A stretch of 64,000 nt of DNA from CAVQFB01 sp963711675 (lineage in GTDB: Bacteria > Acidobacteriota > Terriglobia > Terriglobales > Acidobacteriaceae): NCBI GenBank assembly GCA_963711675.1, contig CAVQFB010000006.1, positions 372,001 to 436,000 of the forward strand, given 5' to 3'. Of this stretch, positions 34,912 to 43,706 are shown one piece after another. Position 1 is the stretch's first letter. Each line of letters starts with the position of its first letter. Under the pieces are notes generated by a model that was given only the letters and a program-made list of their open reading frames with translations, ran no database searches and was not told where the DNA came from. The position numbers and the translations under genes are program-made.

Positions 34912-35487
34912 ATGAGAGTCATCGCCGGAGAATATCGAAGCCGTCCGTTGCGGTCCTTGCGCGGCATGGATATTCGTCCGACAACCGACCGATTGCGCGA
35001 AACTCTTTTCGACATCCTGTGTGCCGGAAACCCTGCGGCACTACAAGGCACCGTCTGGCTGGACCTTTTTGCGGGGACGGGAGCGGTTGGGATCGAGGCC
35101 CTCAGCCGGGGGGCCAAGATGGTTTATTTCGCAGACTCGTCGGCGAAGGCGACGGAAGTCATCCTGCAGAATCTGAAGTCGCTGAAGGCTGAAGCCGGGT
35201 TCGCGGTCATGCAGCTTGACGTCTTGCGAGCCCTACGTCGGTTGTCGACCCTGAGTGTTGTGGCAGACTTCGTTTTTCTCGACCCCCCTTACAGGATGCA
35301 GGCGGCATACCGCGAAACCCTCGAGTTCCTGGCAAGCTCAACTTTGCTCGCGCCGTCAGCGCTCGCGATCGCCGAGCACGAAAAGAGATTTGATCCGGGA
35401 GACGTCTTCGGTGCTCTCCGGCGATATCGCAAGCTGGAGCAAGGGGACGCAGCGTTGAGTTTTTATCGTCCGGCTGGAAACGACTAA
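34912..35487 (+). CDS. rsmD: 16S rRNA (guanine966-N2)-methyltransferase
   Basis: 191 residues. MRVIAGEYRSRPL and IRPTTDRLRETLFDIL are the family's opening motifs, LDLFAGTGAVGIEALSRGA the AdoMet loop, and VFLDPPYR the catalytic NPPY-type motif. It methylates G966 in the 30S head. In many genomes rsmD sits beside coaD; here coaD is 18 kb away. Confidence 0.94.
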   Translation: MRVIAGEYRSRPLRSLRGMDIRPTTDRLRETLFDILCAGNPAALQGTVWLDLFAGTGAVGIEALSRGAKMVYFADSSAKATEVILQNLKSLKAEAGFAVMQLDVLRALRRLSTLSVVADFVFLDPPYRMQAAYRETLEFLASSTLLAPSALAIAEHEKRFDPGDVFGALRRYRKLEQGDAALSFYRPAGND

Positions 35488-35499
35488 TGAGGATTGCGC

Positions 35500-35606
35500 A
35501 ATATAGTGACGCTCTCTCCAGGTTTGTCATCCCAAATTCGGGTGCTCGGAATGACAAAACATATCGAACTGCATGAGGGGATCGAGCGAAGCTGCGTCAC
35601 TATATT
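35500..35606. repeat. 107-bp MITE-like element with 13-bp terminal inverted repeats
   Basis: AATATAGTGACGC (35500-35512) and its exact complement GCGTCACTATATT (35594-35606) bound a noncoding segment. Inside lies a second inverted repeat, TTTGTCAT (35523-35530) and ATGACAAA (35551-35558), of the GTCAT...ATGAC kind found in other gaps of this window. It sits in the convergent gap after rsmD and has no coding capacity. Confidence 0.55.
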
Positions 35607-35633
35607 ATGCGGTGCTCTGTAAGTCGGAACGAA

Positions 35634-36185
35634 CTACATCAGCAATTCGTCGGAACGCCGCACCAGCGGGTGCTGCATTTCCTGCAGTTCGTTCTTCACC
35701 TGGTTCAGGCCGAACACGCATTGCTCGAAGTTCTCCGAGAGTTTTGCGAACAGCGGTGCTACCCGAGTGTATTCGAAGTGTTCGAACTTGGAGACGATGT
35801 AATAGCTCTCTTTGCCCGCTTTGATCCAGTCCACAAAATTTTCCAGACGGTTGCGGCGGAGGCGGAATTGATTGATGCTCTCCGGGAACATGCCCGTGAA
35901 GAAGAGCGTGTAATCGCCGATGTGCTTGCGCACCTGGCGCTCGCGGTCGAATGAAGGAGCGGGTCCATAGATTGGATCGGATTCCAGGAGCATTTCGCCA
36001 ACATCGTTCAAGGGCCGGCCTGCCACGTTCTTGATCTTGAAAAGCTGATCCGCCTCACAGAATTCAGCCAGCAGATGCGCAACGTAGGCAACCACCGACG
36101 GATCGCGCAATCCGATTTCCTGGGCGTAATGACGGCCCACCAACTCGACGAAGAGCTTTTGCAGCGGATGATCTTCCGGAATCAT
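35634..36185 (-). CDS. Conserved-looking hypothetical protein
   Basis: 183 residues from MIPEDHPLQKLFVELVGRHYAQ. It is mainly helical and charged, with no signal peptide or membrane segment. Notable stretches: GLRDPSVVAYVAHLLAEFCEADQ, IGDYTLFFTGMFPESINQFR and SKFEHFEYTRVAPLFAKLSENFE. No domain recognised. The upstream gap to the Rid-like gene (36186-36475) is divergent and shows no strong promoter. Confidence 0.7.
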   Translation of the reverse strand: MIPEDHPLQKLFVELVGRHYAQEIGLRDPSVVAYVAHLLAEFCEADQLFKIKNVAGRPLNDVGEMLLESDPIYGPAPSFDRERQVRKHIGDYTLFFTGMFPESINQFRLRRNRLENFVDWIKAGKESYYIVSKFEHFEYTRVAPLFAKLSENFEQCVFGLNQVKNELQEMQHPLVRRSDELLM

Positions 36186-36475
36186 GAATTCGGGCTCCCC
36201 TGGAAACCCTCTCTTAGAGCTTCCATCGGCACCTTGGAGCGTTTTCTTATCCCAGCTGCACACCGAAAGCAAGTAACTTTTGTCATACTAGGAACTGTGA
36301 GTGACTTCACGTACTTAGAAGGTGGGAACGGGTGTAAGGTTTCATGCGTGCGGCTGTTGGCAGTCGACGGGCATCGCTGCTAAAGGCAAACATTTGCACC
36401 CCACATGATCGTCTCCCGCAGCGCTGAACGTGTACGCATACAATGGCGGGCACGCGAGGAGACGGGAGCAGATAC

Positions 36476-36865
36476 ATGCCACGAAAGAACATTTCAAGCG
36501 GCGCGCCCTGGGAACCGATCGTCGGATACTCACGCGCGGTGAGGGTCGGACCATACATCCATGTATCCGGAACAACCGCATTTGGCGCGGATGGGAAGAT
36601 GGTTGGCGGCAAAGACCCGTACGCGCAAGCGGTACAAATTCTCAAAAACATCGACGTAGCACTGCGCCAGGCTGGAGCCAGCATGAAAGACGTCGTGCGA
36701 ACGCGGACGCTGCTCACGGACATCACCCATTGGCAGGCGGTGGGGAAGGCCCACGGCGAGGTTTTTCGCGACATACGTCCGGCAGCCACGATGGTGGCAG
36801 TGTGCGCGCTTATCGAACCAGAGATGCTTCTGGAAATTGAAGTGGACGCTTACGTTGGCGAATAG
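36476..36865 (+). CDS. RidA/YjgF-family protein lacking the RidA arginine
   Basis: 129 residues from MPRKNISSGAPWEPIVGYSR. The Rid fold is shown by VSGTTAFGADGKMVGG, QAVQILKNIDVALRQAGASMKDVVRTRTLLTDI and LLEIEVDAYV. In RidA proper the motif VARLP supplies the Arg that holds 2-aminoacrylate; here the aligned stretch is VCALIEP, so that Arg is Ala. It belongs to one of the non-RidA Rid subfamilies with unproven activity. The amidohydrolase follows 76 bp downstream. Confidence 0.85.
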   Translation: MPRKNISSGAPWEPIVGYSRAVRVGPYIHVSGTTAFGADGKMVGGKDPYAQAVQILKNIDVALRQAGASMKDVVRTRTLLTDITHWQAVGKAHGEVFRDIRPAATMVAVCALIEPEMLLEIEVDAYVGE

Positions 36866-36941
36866 CAGGGATCGAAATTTTTCATAGAGGAAGTCAGGTC
36901 CCAGCCCGATCAAAGTTCGGAATATTACAGAGGAACTCTTC

Positions 36942-38270
36942 ATGAAACGACAGTTCGGATGCTTCGCAGCTGTAGCGATGTTGATACTGACGGTAAGCCT
37001 CACACAAGCACAACAGCCTGGCGCGCCCATGCCGCCCGCTCTCACAGCGATCCGCGCCGGTACTCTGATCGACGGCAGGTCGGACGCGCCACTGCATTCG
37101 CAGGTGATCATCATTCGCGGCAATCGCATCGAGAGTGTGTCAGACGCAGGCAGCGCAAAGATTCCAACGGGCGCGAACGTGATCGATCTCACTCATGCCA
37201 CGGTTCTGCCGGGACTGATCGACTCGCACACTCATATCTTCCTGCAGGGTGAGGATCCCGCGGAAGGCGGATACGACATCCAGTTGCTCAAATATCCGCT
37301 GGCGTTTCGGGCGGCGCGGGCTACCGTCTCAGTGCGGCGGGCGCTGGAGCAGGGCTTCACCACCTTGCGCGACCTCGAGACCGAAGGCGCGGGTTACGGA
37401 GATGTGGGCATCAAGCAGGCTATCGAAGGTGGGTACATCCCCGGTCCGCGGCTCTTCGTGGTCACGCGAGCCATTTCCACCACCGGCGGCTATCCCCTCG
37501 AAGGCTACGCGCCCGAGGTCGATGTTCCCAAGGGTGCGCAGATCATCGATGGTCCAGTGGCCGCGCGCAAAGCGGCGCGTGAGCAACTCGACCACGGCGC
37601 CGACTGGATCAAGGTCTACATGACGCATCGCTCGTGGGTCGGCAAGAACGGCGAACTGGTGTCCCAGCCCACGCTCACGGTGGAGGAATTGAAGGCAATC
37701 GTCGACGAAACTCACGGCTGGGGCAAGAAGGTGGCGTGTCACGCCTACAGCGGGATCGGGCTGCACCGTGCGCTCGACGGAGGGTGCGACTCGATCGAGC
37801 ATGGTCTCGAACTGGACGACGCAGCCATCGCGCAAATGGTGAAGCAAGGCACATGGTATTGCCCGACGTTTAGCGTCTACTACTACGAATTAGCTCCAGC
37901 CGATACGCCGGATGGCCAGAGAGACCGCAAGCGAGTCTCCGCGCATGGAGAATCGTTCAGGAAAGCGCTGAAGGCAGGAGTGAAGATCGCTTTCGGTACC
38001 GACATGGGAGGGATTCCCTGGACGGACCCCATCGCCCAGGAGTTCCCGCGCATGGTTGAGTTCGGCATGACGCCTATGGAGGCGATCAGGAGCGCCACAT
38101 CACGGGCTGCCGAGATGCTCGACATGACAGGGCAGATCGGCGTGGTCGCGCCCGGAGCGTACGCCGATGTGGTCGCGGTCGCAGGCGATCCGTTGGCAAA
38201 TATTAAGGAACTGGAGCGGGTGGAGTTCGTCATGAAAGACGGCAAGGTTTTCAAGAATGACGCTAAATAG
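36942..38270 (+). CDS. Secreted amidohydrolase (imidazolonepropionase/Xaa-Pro dipeptidase type)
   Basis: 442 residues. A signal peptide (MKRQFGCFAAVAMLILTVSLTQAQ) is followed by the composite amidohydrolase domain: LIDSHTHIF (His96, His98), GADWIKVYM (candidate carboxylated Lys), VACHAYSG, DSIEHGLELDD, IAFGTDMGG (metal Asp) and the closing GVVAPGAYADVVAVAGDPL. Characterised relatives cleave Xaa-Pro or Xaa-Arg/Lys dipeptides in the periplasm. It is a paralogue of the protein at 39509-40819. Confidence 0.88.
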   Translation: MKRQFGCFAAVAMLILTVSLTQAQQPGAPMPPALTAIRAGTLIDGRSDAPLHSQVIIIRGNRIESVSDAGSAKIPTGANVIDLTHATVLPGLIDSHTHIFLQGEDPAEGGYDIQLLKYPLAFRAARATVSVRRALEQGFTTLRDLETEGAGYGDVGIKQAIEGGYIPGPRLFVVTRAISTTGGYPLEGYAPEVDVPKGAQIIDGPVAARKAAREQLDHGADWIKVYMTHRSWVGKNGELVSQPTLTVEELKAIVDETHGWGKKVACHAYSGIGLHRALDGGCDSIEHGLELDDAAIAQMVKQGTWYCPTFSVYYYELAPADTPDGQRDRKRVSAHGESFRKALKAGVKIAFGTDMGGIPWTDPIAQEFPRMVEFGMTPMEAIRSATSRAAEMLDMTGQIGVVAPGAYADVVAVAGDPLANIKELERVEFVMKDGKVFKNDAK

Positions 38271-38378
38271 TTGCCGTTCGGATAAGACTCGGGTAAGACA
38301 AAGACTCGGCTGGATGAAGGCCGAAAGTGCAGAAACGGTACCGATAGATAGAATCCACAATAAAGATGGTGCAGGCTC

Positions 38379-38406
38379 TTGACAGACGCTGTGCACGGAG
38401 CATAAT
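38379..38406 (+). promoter_or_regulatory. Strong sigma-70 promoter candidate for the CBS protein
   Basis: A perfect -35 TTGACA (38379-38384), a 16-bp spacer and CATAAT (38401-38406; 5 of 6), ending 68 bp before the CBS start codon. The upstream part of the gap (38271-38370) shows nothing else. Confidence 0.65.
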
Positions 38407-38474
38407 GCGGAATCCTGTTTAGCAAGTTGGTTTGAGAGCGGGTGGACTGGCTAGCCCGGGCAAGGAGGAATCCC

Positions 38475-38912
38475 ATGAGTCTGCTGGAATTCTGCGATCA
38501 AGAGGCGGCAAAGGTCTCCGTGGAGGCGACCGCGGCGGAGGCGATCCGCACCATGCTGGACCGGCGCGTGGGCGCGGTCGGCGTGATCGACAGTGCCGGG
38601 CGCGTGGCGGGCATTTTCACTGAGCGCGATGTCCTGCGCAAGCTGGCCCTCCGCCAGGACAATCCCGAGACCACGCCGGTGCGGGAACTCATGACGACGC
38701 CCGTCGAGATGGCGACGCTGGCCACGGGACCCGGCGAAGCCCTGGTCACCATGGTGGAACGGCACTTCCGCCATCTGCCTATCGTGGACAATGACGGCAG
38801 ACTGCTGGGCATGCTTTCCATCCGCAATTTGCTCGAAGCCCGGATCGAAGACCTCACTCGCGAACTGGATTCCCTGGAACAGTACGTCACCAATGATTCT
38901 CCCGGAGGCTAG
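38475..38912 (+). CDS. CBS-domain pair protein
   Basis: 145 residues from an ATG with AAGGAGGA 7 nt upstream. Two CBS motifs occupy almost the whole protein: AEAIRTMLDRRVGAVGVIDSAGRVAGIFTERDVLRKL and ALVTMVERHFRHLPIVDNDGRLLGMLSIRNLLEARI. A short C-terminal helix follows. Such stand-alone pairs bind AMP/ATP or NADH and act as energy sensors. The partner is unknown. Confidence 0.9.
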   Translation: MSLLEFCDQEAAKVSVEATAAEAIRTMLDRRVGAVGVIDSAGRVAGIFTERDVLRKLALRQDNPETTPVRELMTTPVEMATLATGPGEALVTMVERHFRHLPIVDNDGRLLGMLSIRNLLEARIEDLTRELDSLEQYVTNDSPGG

Positions 38913-38962
38913 TGAAAGAGTTCGAGCTTCCCGGCATCCTGCGTTAGTCTGAACGAATCGAA

Positions 38963-39496
38963 ATGGCCAAGTCTTACGAGGTTCTGCCCAAGACCATCGC
39001 AGTGGTCCGCATGGCCACTGCTGTATTCTTTCTTCTCTTTGGTCAATACAAAGTCTTCGGCTCAGGCTTCGTTCATGGAGGCTTCCAGCAGTATCTGGAA
39101 GGTTTTATCCAAAGCGGGTCCGTGGCCATCTACAAGCCGATTCTGGCTGATTTGATCCTGCCCCACGCCGTTTTCTTCGGATACCTGGTGGGACTGGTGG
39201 AGTTGTTTATCGGCGTTTGTTTGCTGCTGGGCTTGTGGGTGCGTCCCGCTGCCGTGCTGGGAGCGCTTCACATGCTGAGCCTGGCCCTGGCCACCTGGTG
39301 GGAGCCGGGCCATGGTATTCCGGTTTGGCGCTATTTCGGGGCAGAACTCGACCATCTGCCGCTCCTCTTTCTTTTTGTTATCTTCTTTGCTGCCGATGCC
39401 GGCCAGCAATGGGGACTGCGACGGCGTTTGGCACAAGACACCGTAAGTGGAGTCGATGGGTTGCGCGGACACCCTGATGGTTTTTCCAGAGAATAA
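38963..39496 (+). CDS. DoxX-family membrane protein
   Basis: 177 residues with four transmembrane segments (about 10-27, 60-90, 95-117, 130-150). VVRMATAVFFLLFGQYKVFGSGF and GYLVGLVELFIGVCLLLGLWVRPAAVLGAL are typical of DoxX/DoxD quinone-associated proteins. The start of the downstream amidohydrolase is 12 bp away, so the two are probably cotranscribed. Confidence 0.85.
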   Translation: MAKSYEVLPKTIAVVRMATAVFFLLFGQYKVFGSGFVHGGFQQYLEGFIQSGSVAIYKPILADLILPHAVFFGYLVGLVELFIGVCLLLGLWVRPAAVLGALHMLSLALATWWEPGHGIPVWRYFGAELDHLPLLFLFVIFFAADAGQQWGLRRRLAQDTVSGVDGLRGHPDGFSRE

Positions 39497-39508
39497 CGTG
39501 AGGACTAA

Positions 39509-40819
39509 ATGAACAAACAGGACATACGTCTGGCAGGAATCGGTATTGTGATGCTCTTTGCTTCGAGCCTGAGCTGGGCGCAGGCATCGCAGGATCCGGC
39601 TGTCAAACATGTGGTGATTCACGCCGGACATTTTCTGGACGTAAAAACCGGCAAGACGCTCGCCAACCAGACGATCGTGATCGAGGGCGACAAGATCGTC
39701 AGTGTGGGCAGTGCCTCGGGCGCGCCAGCAGGGGCGACTGTCATCGACCTGCCCAATGCCACGGTACTGCCGGGCCTGATCGATGCCCACACTCACCTCA
39801 CATTCGATCAAGGTTCCACCGGTTACCCGTCTCTCGGCATTTCGACGCCACGGGAGGCTCTGTTCGGCGCGAAGAACGCGCGGATTACTCTGATGGCTGG
39901 CTTCACCACCGTGCGTAACGTGGGCGCACGAGGATACAGCGACGTTGCCTTGCGCGACGCGATCAATGCCGGTGACGTCCCCGGCCCGAGGATGATCGTC
40001 AGTGGGCCCGCTCTCGGCATCACCGGCGGCCACTGCGACAACAATCTGCTTCCCTTCGAATATCACGCTAGCGGCGACGGCGTAGCGGACGGGATCGAAG
40101 CTGTCCAGCACAAGGTTCGCGAAGTGATCAAGTATGGCGCCGACGTGATCAAGATCTGTGCCACCGGCGGAGTGATGTCGAAGGGAGACGATCCCAACAC
40201 CTCCCAGTTCACACTGGAGGAGATGAAGGCCATCGTGGCGGAGGCCCACCGGCTGGGTAGAAAAGTTGCTGCCCACGCCCATGGCGCGCAGGGCGTGACC
40301 TGGGCATCGGAAGCGGGGGTCGATTCCGTCGAGCACGGCCACTTGATGGATGATGCCTCGGTCGCCGCCTTGAAGAAGAACGGCACGTACCTGGTGCCGA
40401 CCCTCTACCTGATGGACTGGCATCGGGAAAATATGGCGCATTCCAACGTGCCCGAGTTTTCGCGGCGAAAAATGGATATGGTGATGCAACTCGGCCAGGC
40501 GAACGTCAAGAAGGCGATGGCGGCAGGTGTGAAGATCGCGCTGGGGACCGACGCGGCCGTCTATCCGCACGGGTTGAACGCTCACGAGTTCGCCGTCTAT
40601 GTGCGGATGGGGATGACGCCGCTGCAGGCGATCCAATCGGGAACGTTGAACGGTGCAGACCTGCTCGGCTGGTCGGACAAGATCGGCGCGGTCGAACCGG
40701 GGAAGTGGGCAGACATCATCGCGGTCGATGGCGACCCGTTACAGGACATCACGACTCTGCAAAACGTGAAATTCGTGATGAAGGGTGGAGAGGTCGTAAA
40801 GAACGAGTACGCGAAGTAA
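39509..40819 (+). CDS. Secreted amidohydrolase, paralogue of 36942-38270
   Basis: 436 residues with a signal peptide ending SLSWAQA. The metal sites are LIDAHTHLT (His94, His96), GADVIKICATGG (candidate carboxylated Lys), VAAHAHGAQG, DSVEHGHLMDD and IALGTDAAVYPHG. It closes KIGAVEPGKWADIIAVDGDPL, as in prolidase/imidazolonepropionase-like enzymes. Expected role: periplasmic dipeptide cleavage. ISTPREALFGAKNARITLMAGFTTVRNVG is the standard helical insert. Confidence 0.88.
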   Translation: MNKQDIRLAGIGIVMLFASSLSWAQASQDPAVKHVVIHAGHFLDVKTGKTLANQTIVIEGDKIVSVGSASGAPAGATVIDLPNATVLPGLIDAHTHLTFDQGSTGYPSLGISTPREALFGAKNARITLMAGFTTVRNVGARGYSDVALRDAINAGDVPGPRMIVSGPALGITGGHCDNNLLPFEYHASGDGVADGIEAVQHKVREVIKYGADVIKICATGGVMSKGDDPNTSQFTLEEMKAIVAEAHRLGRKVAAHAHGAQGVTWASEAGVDSVEHGHLMDDASVAALKKNGTYLVPTLYLMDWHRENMAHSNVPEFSRRKMDMVMQLGQANVKKAMAAGVKIALGTDAAVYPHGLNAHEFAVYVRMGMTPLQAIQSGTLNGADLLGWSDKIGAVEPGKWADIIAVDGDPLQDITTLQNVKFVMKGGEVVKNEYAK

Positions 40820-40877
40820 GGGATCGCAGAGATCTCCTGGCCAGTCCGCAGGGCTGGACTTGGAGATTCAAACACGA

Positions 40878-40907
40878 AGGCCGGCTCTCGGGCCGGCCTC
40901 GTTTATT
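40878..40907 (+). terminator. Rho-independent terminator between amidohydrolase and HU2
   Basis: AGGCCGGC (40878-40885), loop TCTCGG, and GCCGGCCT (40892-40899), then CGTTTATTT. The perfect 8-bp stem lies between convergent genes and may stop both transcripts. Confidence 0.75.
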
Positions 40908-40929
40908 TCCAATCGACTGTGAATGCAGA

Positions 40930-41223
40930 CTACTTCTTCGGGGCGATCGCGTCCTTTGCGGCCTTGGCGACGCGGAACTTCACTACCGTCTTCGCCTTGA
41001 TCTGAATCGGCTCACCGGTCTGCGGATTGCGTCCTACGCGCGCTTTGCGGTGCGCTTTCACCAGGCGGCCCAGTCCGGGCACCACGAATACACCATTCTT
41101 CTTCGTCTCTTTAATGGCCGTGTCGGCGAGGTGCTCAAGAAACGCCGCGACAGTCTTATTGTTGGTTTCCATTTTCTCGGCCAGATGGCGGACGAGTTGA
41201 GTCTTGGTCAATCCTGAAGCCAT
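40930..41223 (-). CDS. Second HU-family DNA-binding protein
   Basis: 97 residues from an ATG with GGAGGA 6 nt upstream. It has HU topology: MASGLTKTQLVRHLAEKMETNNKTV, then GVFVVPGLGRLVKAHRKARVGRNPQTGE with the PQTG beta-arm. It differs from the HU at 6024-6305 in having VVPGLGRL where HU has LIGFGTF, and a Lys/Ala end. Probably a specialised nucleoid protein. Confidence 0.9.
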   Translation of the reverse strand: MASGLTKTQLVRHLAEKMETNNKTVAAFLEHLADTAIKETKKNGVFVVPGLGRLVKAHRKARVGRNPQTGEPIQIKAKTVVKFRVAKAAKDAIAPKK

Positions 41224-41470
41224 GAATCCTCCTCTTGCACTGCATGTAGTTTTGTTGCGATGAATGCTATCTTATACCACTCTTCCTGTGGAAAAGAAGC
41301 ATTTCACCCGCATTTCATGCGGTTTCTTGCAAGAGAGGTGCCTTGGAAGGTGCATAAAGACAGGTTTTTTTGCGCGGGAACGGTCTAAGAGGGCGGTTTC
41401 GGTGCCTCCGCGCTCGTCGTCTACTCCCGGCAACGATTCGAATTACCGGACCGATGCATCGAATGCCATA

Positions 41471-42148
41471 ATGCAAGCAGGAGATCCCCCGTTGAGTTGC
41501 TCGATTTGCGAGGTTCGTAAGGAGAAGCGGTTCTGCCCCGCCGTGCATGGGCGAATCTGTCCCCAGTGCTGCGGAGAGCAGCGCGAAGTCACGCTCGATT
41601 GTCCCAGCGACTGTGTCTACCTGCAGCAGGCGCGCGAACATGAAAAGCCGCGCCCGGCGGGCGAACTTGATTCCGCCGCTTTATTCCTCGAAGTCGAGAT
41701 CGGCGACCAGTTCATCTACGAACGTGAACACCTGCTGCTCGGGTTGAGCTATGCGCTGGCGAAAAGCGCCCGCGCTGACCGCAGCCTGAGCGACCGCGAT
41801 CTGATTGCCGCACTCACCGCCATGTGCCGCAGCTATGAGACGCTGGTCAAGTCCGGGCTGGTCTATGAGAGCCCGATGACCAGCACCGCGCAGACCGCCG
41901 TTGCCGTGGAAGTGCAGGAGATGCTCAAGCAGTATCGCGAAGCAGAACAGAAGCAGATGGGCTATACCCGCCTGCGCGACGCCGACGTGCTCAAGGCGCT
42001 GGTGTTCCTGGTGCGGATGGCGATCGGCAGAACTTCGGGGCGCCTCAAGTCGCGCGCCTTTATCGATTTTCTCTACGCACAGTTTCCCGAGAAACAGTCT
42101 GTGATCGCGTCCGCGGATGATGCGGGCAGCCGCATTATCACTCCCTGA
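41471..42148 (+). CDS. Cysteine-rich putative metal-binding protein, unknown function
   Basis: 225 residues from ATG 41471; the frame is open to 41264 but the upstream part looks untranslated. The N-terminus holds eight cysteines in CSICEVRKEKRFC, RICPQCCGEQREV and DCPSDCVYL, suggesting two metal sites. The rest is helical (SYALAKSARADRSLSDRDLIAALTAM, RLRDADVLKALVFLVRMA) without a known motif. It ends 3 bp from the convergent folK. Confidence 0.7.
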   Translation: MQAGDPPLSCSICEVRKEKRFCPAVHGRICPQCCGEQREVTLDCPSDCVYLQQAREHEKPRPAGELDSAALFLEVEIGDQFIYEREHLLLGLSYALAKSARADRSLSDRDLIAALTAMCRSYETLVKSGLVYESPMTSTAQTAVAVEVQEMLKQYREAEQKQMGYTRLRDADVLKALVFLVRMAIGRTSGRLKSRAFIDFLYAQFPEKQSVIASADDAGSRIITP

Positions 42149-42151
42149 TCT

Positions 42152-42679
42152 TCACTTGGACTGGAGTTTCGCTGGCCCGGCAGGACTCTGTCCTCGCTTA
42201 CCGAGGTGTCGCACCGTTTGCCCCGCTGGCAAGGCTTCCAACAACTCGTGGATCGTCCGCTTGAAGACGGGATGTCGCACTTCGGGAGCGATTTCCGCGA
42301 GAGGCTCCAGCACGAAACGGCGTTCGTGCATGGCGGGATGCGGAATCGTAAGTCCCTTCGTCGCGACCACTGAATTCCCAAAGAGAAGGATGTCGATATC
42401 GATGGTTCGGGGACCTTTTTTCTGCAGCCGCCGCCGTCCCATTTCCTGCTCGACGCGAAGCACAGAGGCAAGCAACTGCTTCGGCATTTTTTCCGTTTCA
42501 AGTGCGACTACCGCATTCAGGAACCAGGGTTGCGCGGTTACCTCCACCGGCTCGGTTTCGTAGAACGATGAGAGCGAGATTATCTTCCCAAGGTCTCCCA
42601 GACGCACGAGAGCGTTTTTCAGGTTGGCTTCTCGGTCGCCCACATTGGAGCCGAGTGAGAGATAAACGAGCTTGCGCAT
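42152..42679 (-). CDS. folK: 6-hydroxymethyl-7,8-dihydropterin pyrophosphokinase
   Basis: 175 residues. VYLSLGSNVGDREANLKNAL opens the protein, FYETEPV and QPWFLNAVVALET follow, and GPRTIDIDILLFG carries the two metal-binding aspartates; LTIPHPAMHERRFVLEPLAEIAP is the last family block. It makes the diphosphate precursor of folate. The other folate genes are not in the window. Confidence 0.95.
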   Translation of the reverse strand: MRKLVYLSLGSNVGDREANLKNALVRLGDLGKIISLSSFYETEPVEVTAQPWFLNAVVALETEKMPKQLLASVLRVEQEMGRRRLQKKGPRTIDIDILLFGNSVVATKGLTIPHPAMHERRFVLEPLAEIAPEVRHPVFKRTIHELLEALPAGQTVRHLGKRGQSPAGPAKLQSK

Positions 42680-42871
42680 ACGATTAGGTAGTTTCCGTTC
42701 TTAACGTTCCAGTTTCCATAGAAAAGTGTTTGGGGGAAGTCCAGAAAGCGGAAATCTGTCCCGTTTTCAGAACCGGTTCGCGCTCCTCCGAACGTAGCGG
42801 TTGGTACCCGTTTTGGACCATCACCTTGGTTACCTTCATCTCATGCTGGACTGGCCGATAGTATTGTGGCC

Positions 42872-43603
42872 ATGAGCATGGAATCCCTGCTGATCAGCGG
42901 CGATACGACTGTCCAGCGCGTGTTAAGGCCAACGTTGGAGAAGCTCTCTATCACCGTAGAAGTGTGCAGCACTCCACGCTCCGGCTCCGACCTGCTGCTG
43001 GGCGAGAAGTTCGACGCCATTATCGTCGACTGCGACGACCTGGAGGGCGGGACCGAGATTCTCCAGGGCCTGCGCAAAACGCCAAGCAACAAGAATTCGA
43101 TTGCGTTCGCCATTCTCAACGGAAAGACCACGACACAACAGGCTTTTGAGATGGGTGCGAATTTCGTGCTACAAAAGCCCATCTCACCGCTCAACGCGTC
43201 ACGTTGCTTCAACGCCGCATTCACCTTGATGGACCGGGAGCGACGGCGCTATTTCCGGCATCCCGTGGAAATGGCGGTCGTGATCACCTTCACAGCGGGA
43301 AATGAGATGAAGGCGACTACCACCGACATCAGTGAAGGCGGGATGGCAATCACCTTCCGGGGCGCCATGTCGAAAGAGCCAATCTCCAAAGTCCAATTCA
43401 CCTTGCCAGGGACGAACGTTACGCTCGATCCGAAGGCGGAAGTGGCCTGGGCTGACAGTACGGGCCATGCCGGCCTGCGGTTTCAGGATATGGCCGACAG
43501 TGCGAAGCACAAGCTTGAAACCTGGCTGGGCGAGCGCATCGAGAAAGCCGTAATCTCAAAGGGCGAGCAAAAGCCCTCGTCTCCTGCGAATCCCGGACGC
43601 TAG
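42872..43603 (+). CDS. Receiver-like / PilZ two-domain protein
   Basis: 243 residues from ATG 42872. The N-terminal part (1-120) resembles a response-regulator receiver: DAIIVDCDDLEGG contains the candidate phospho-acceptor and FVLQKPIS the conserved Lys. The C-terminal PilZ domain (about 130-225) has RRYFRHP (R-x-x-x-R) and DISEGGMAI (D-x-S-x-x-G), the two c-di-GMP-binding motifs. It is probably a c-di-GMP effector in signalling or motility. The GGDEF-HD-GYP gene lies 3.4 kb downstream. Confidence 0.85.
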   Translation: MSMESLLISGDTTVQRVLRPTLEKLSITVEVCSTPRSGSDLLLGEKFDAIIVDCDDLEGGTEILQGLRKTPSNKNSIAFAILNGKTTTQQAFEMGANFVLQKPISPLNASRCFNAAFTLMDRERRRYFRHPVEMAVVITFTAGNEMKATTTDISEGGMAITFRGAMSKEPISKVQFTLPGTNVTLDPKAEVAWADSTGHAGLRFQDMADSAKHKLETWLGERIEKAVISKGEQKPSSPANPGR

Positions 43604-43706
43604 GACTCCGCGCGCCTCTCATCCCGCAACACTAGTCCACATCGCCACAGATCTCCGGGGTATTCAGTTTTGAACTTTGCCGCGATCTAAAGGCCTGCCA
43701 AGCTAA

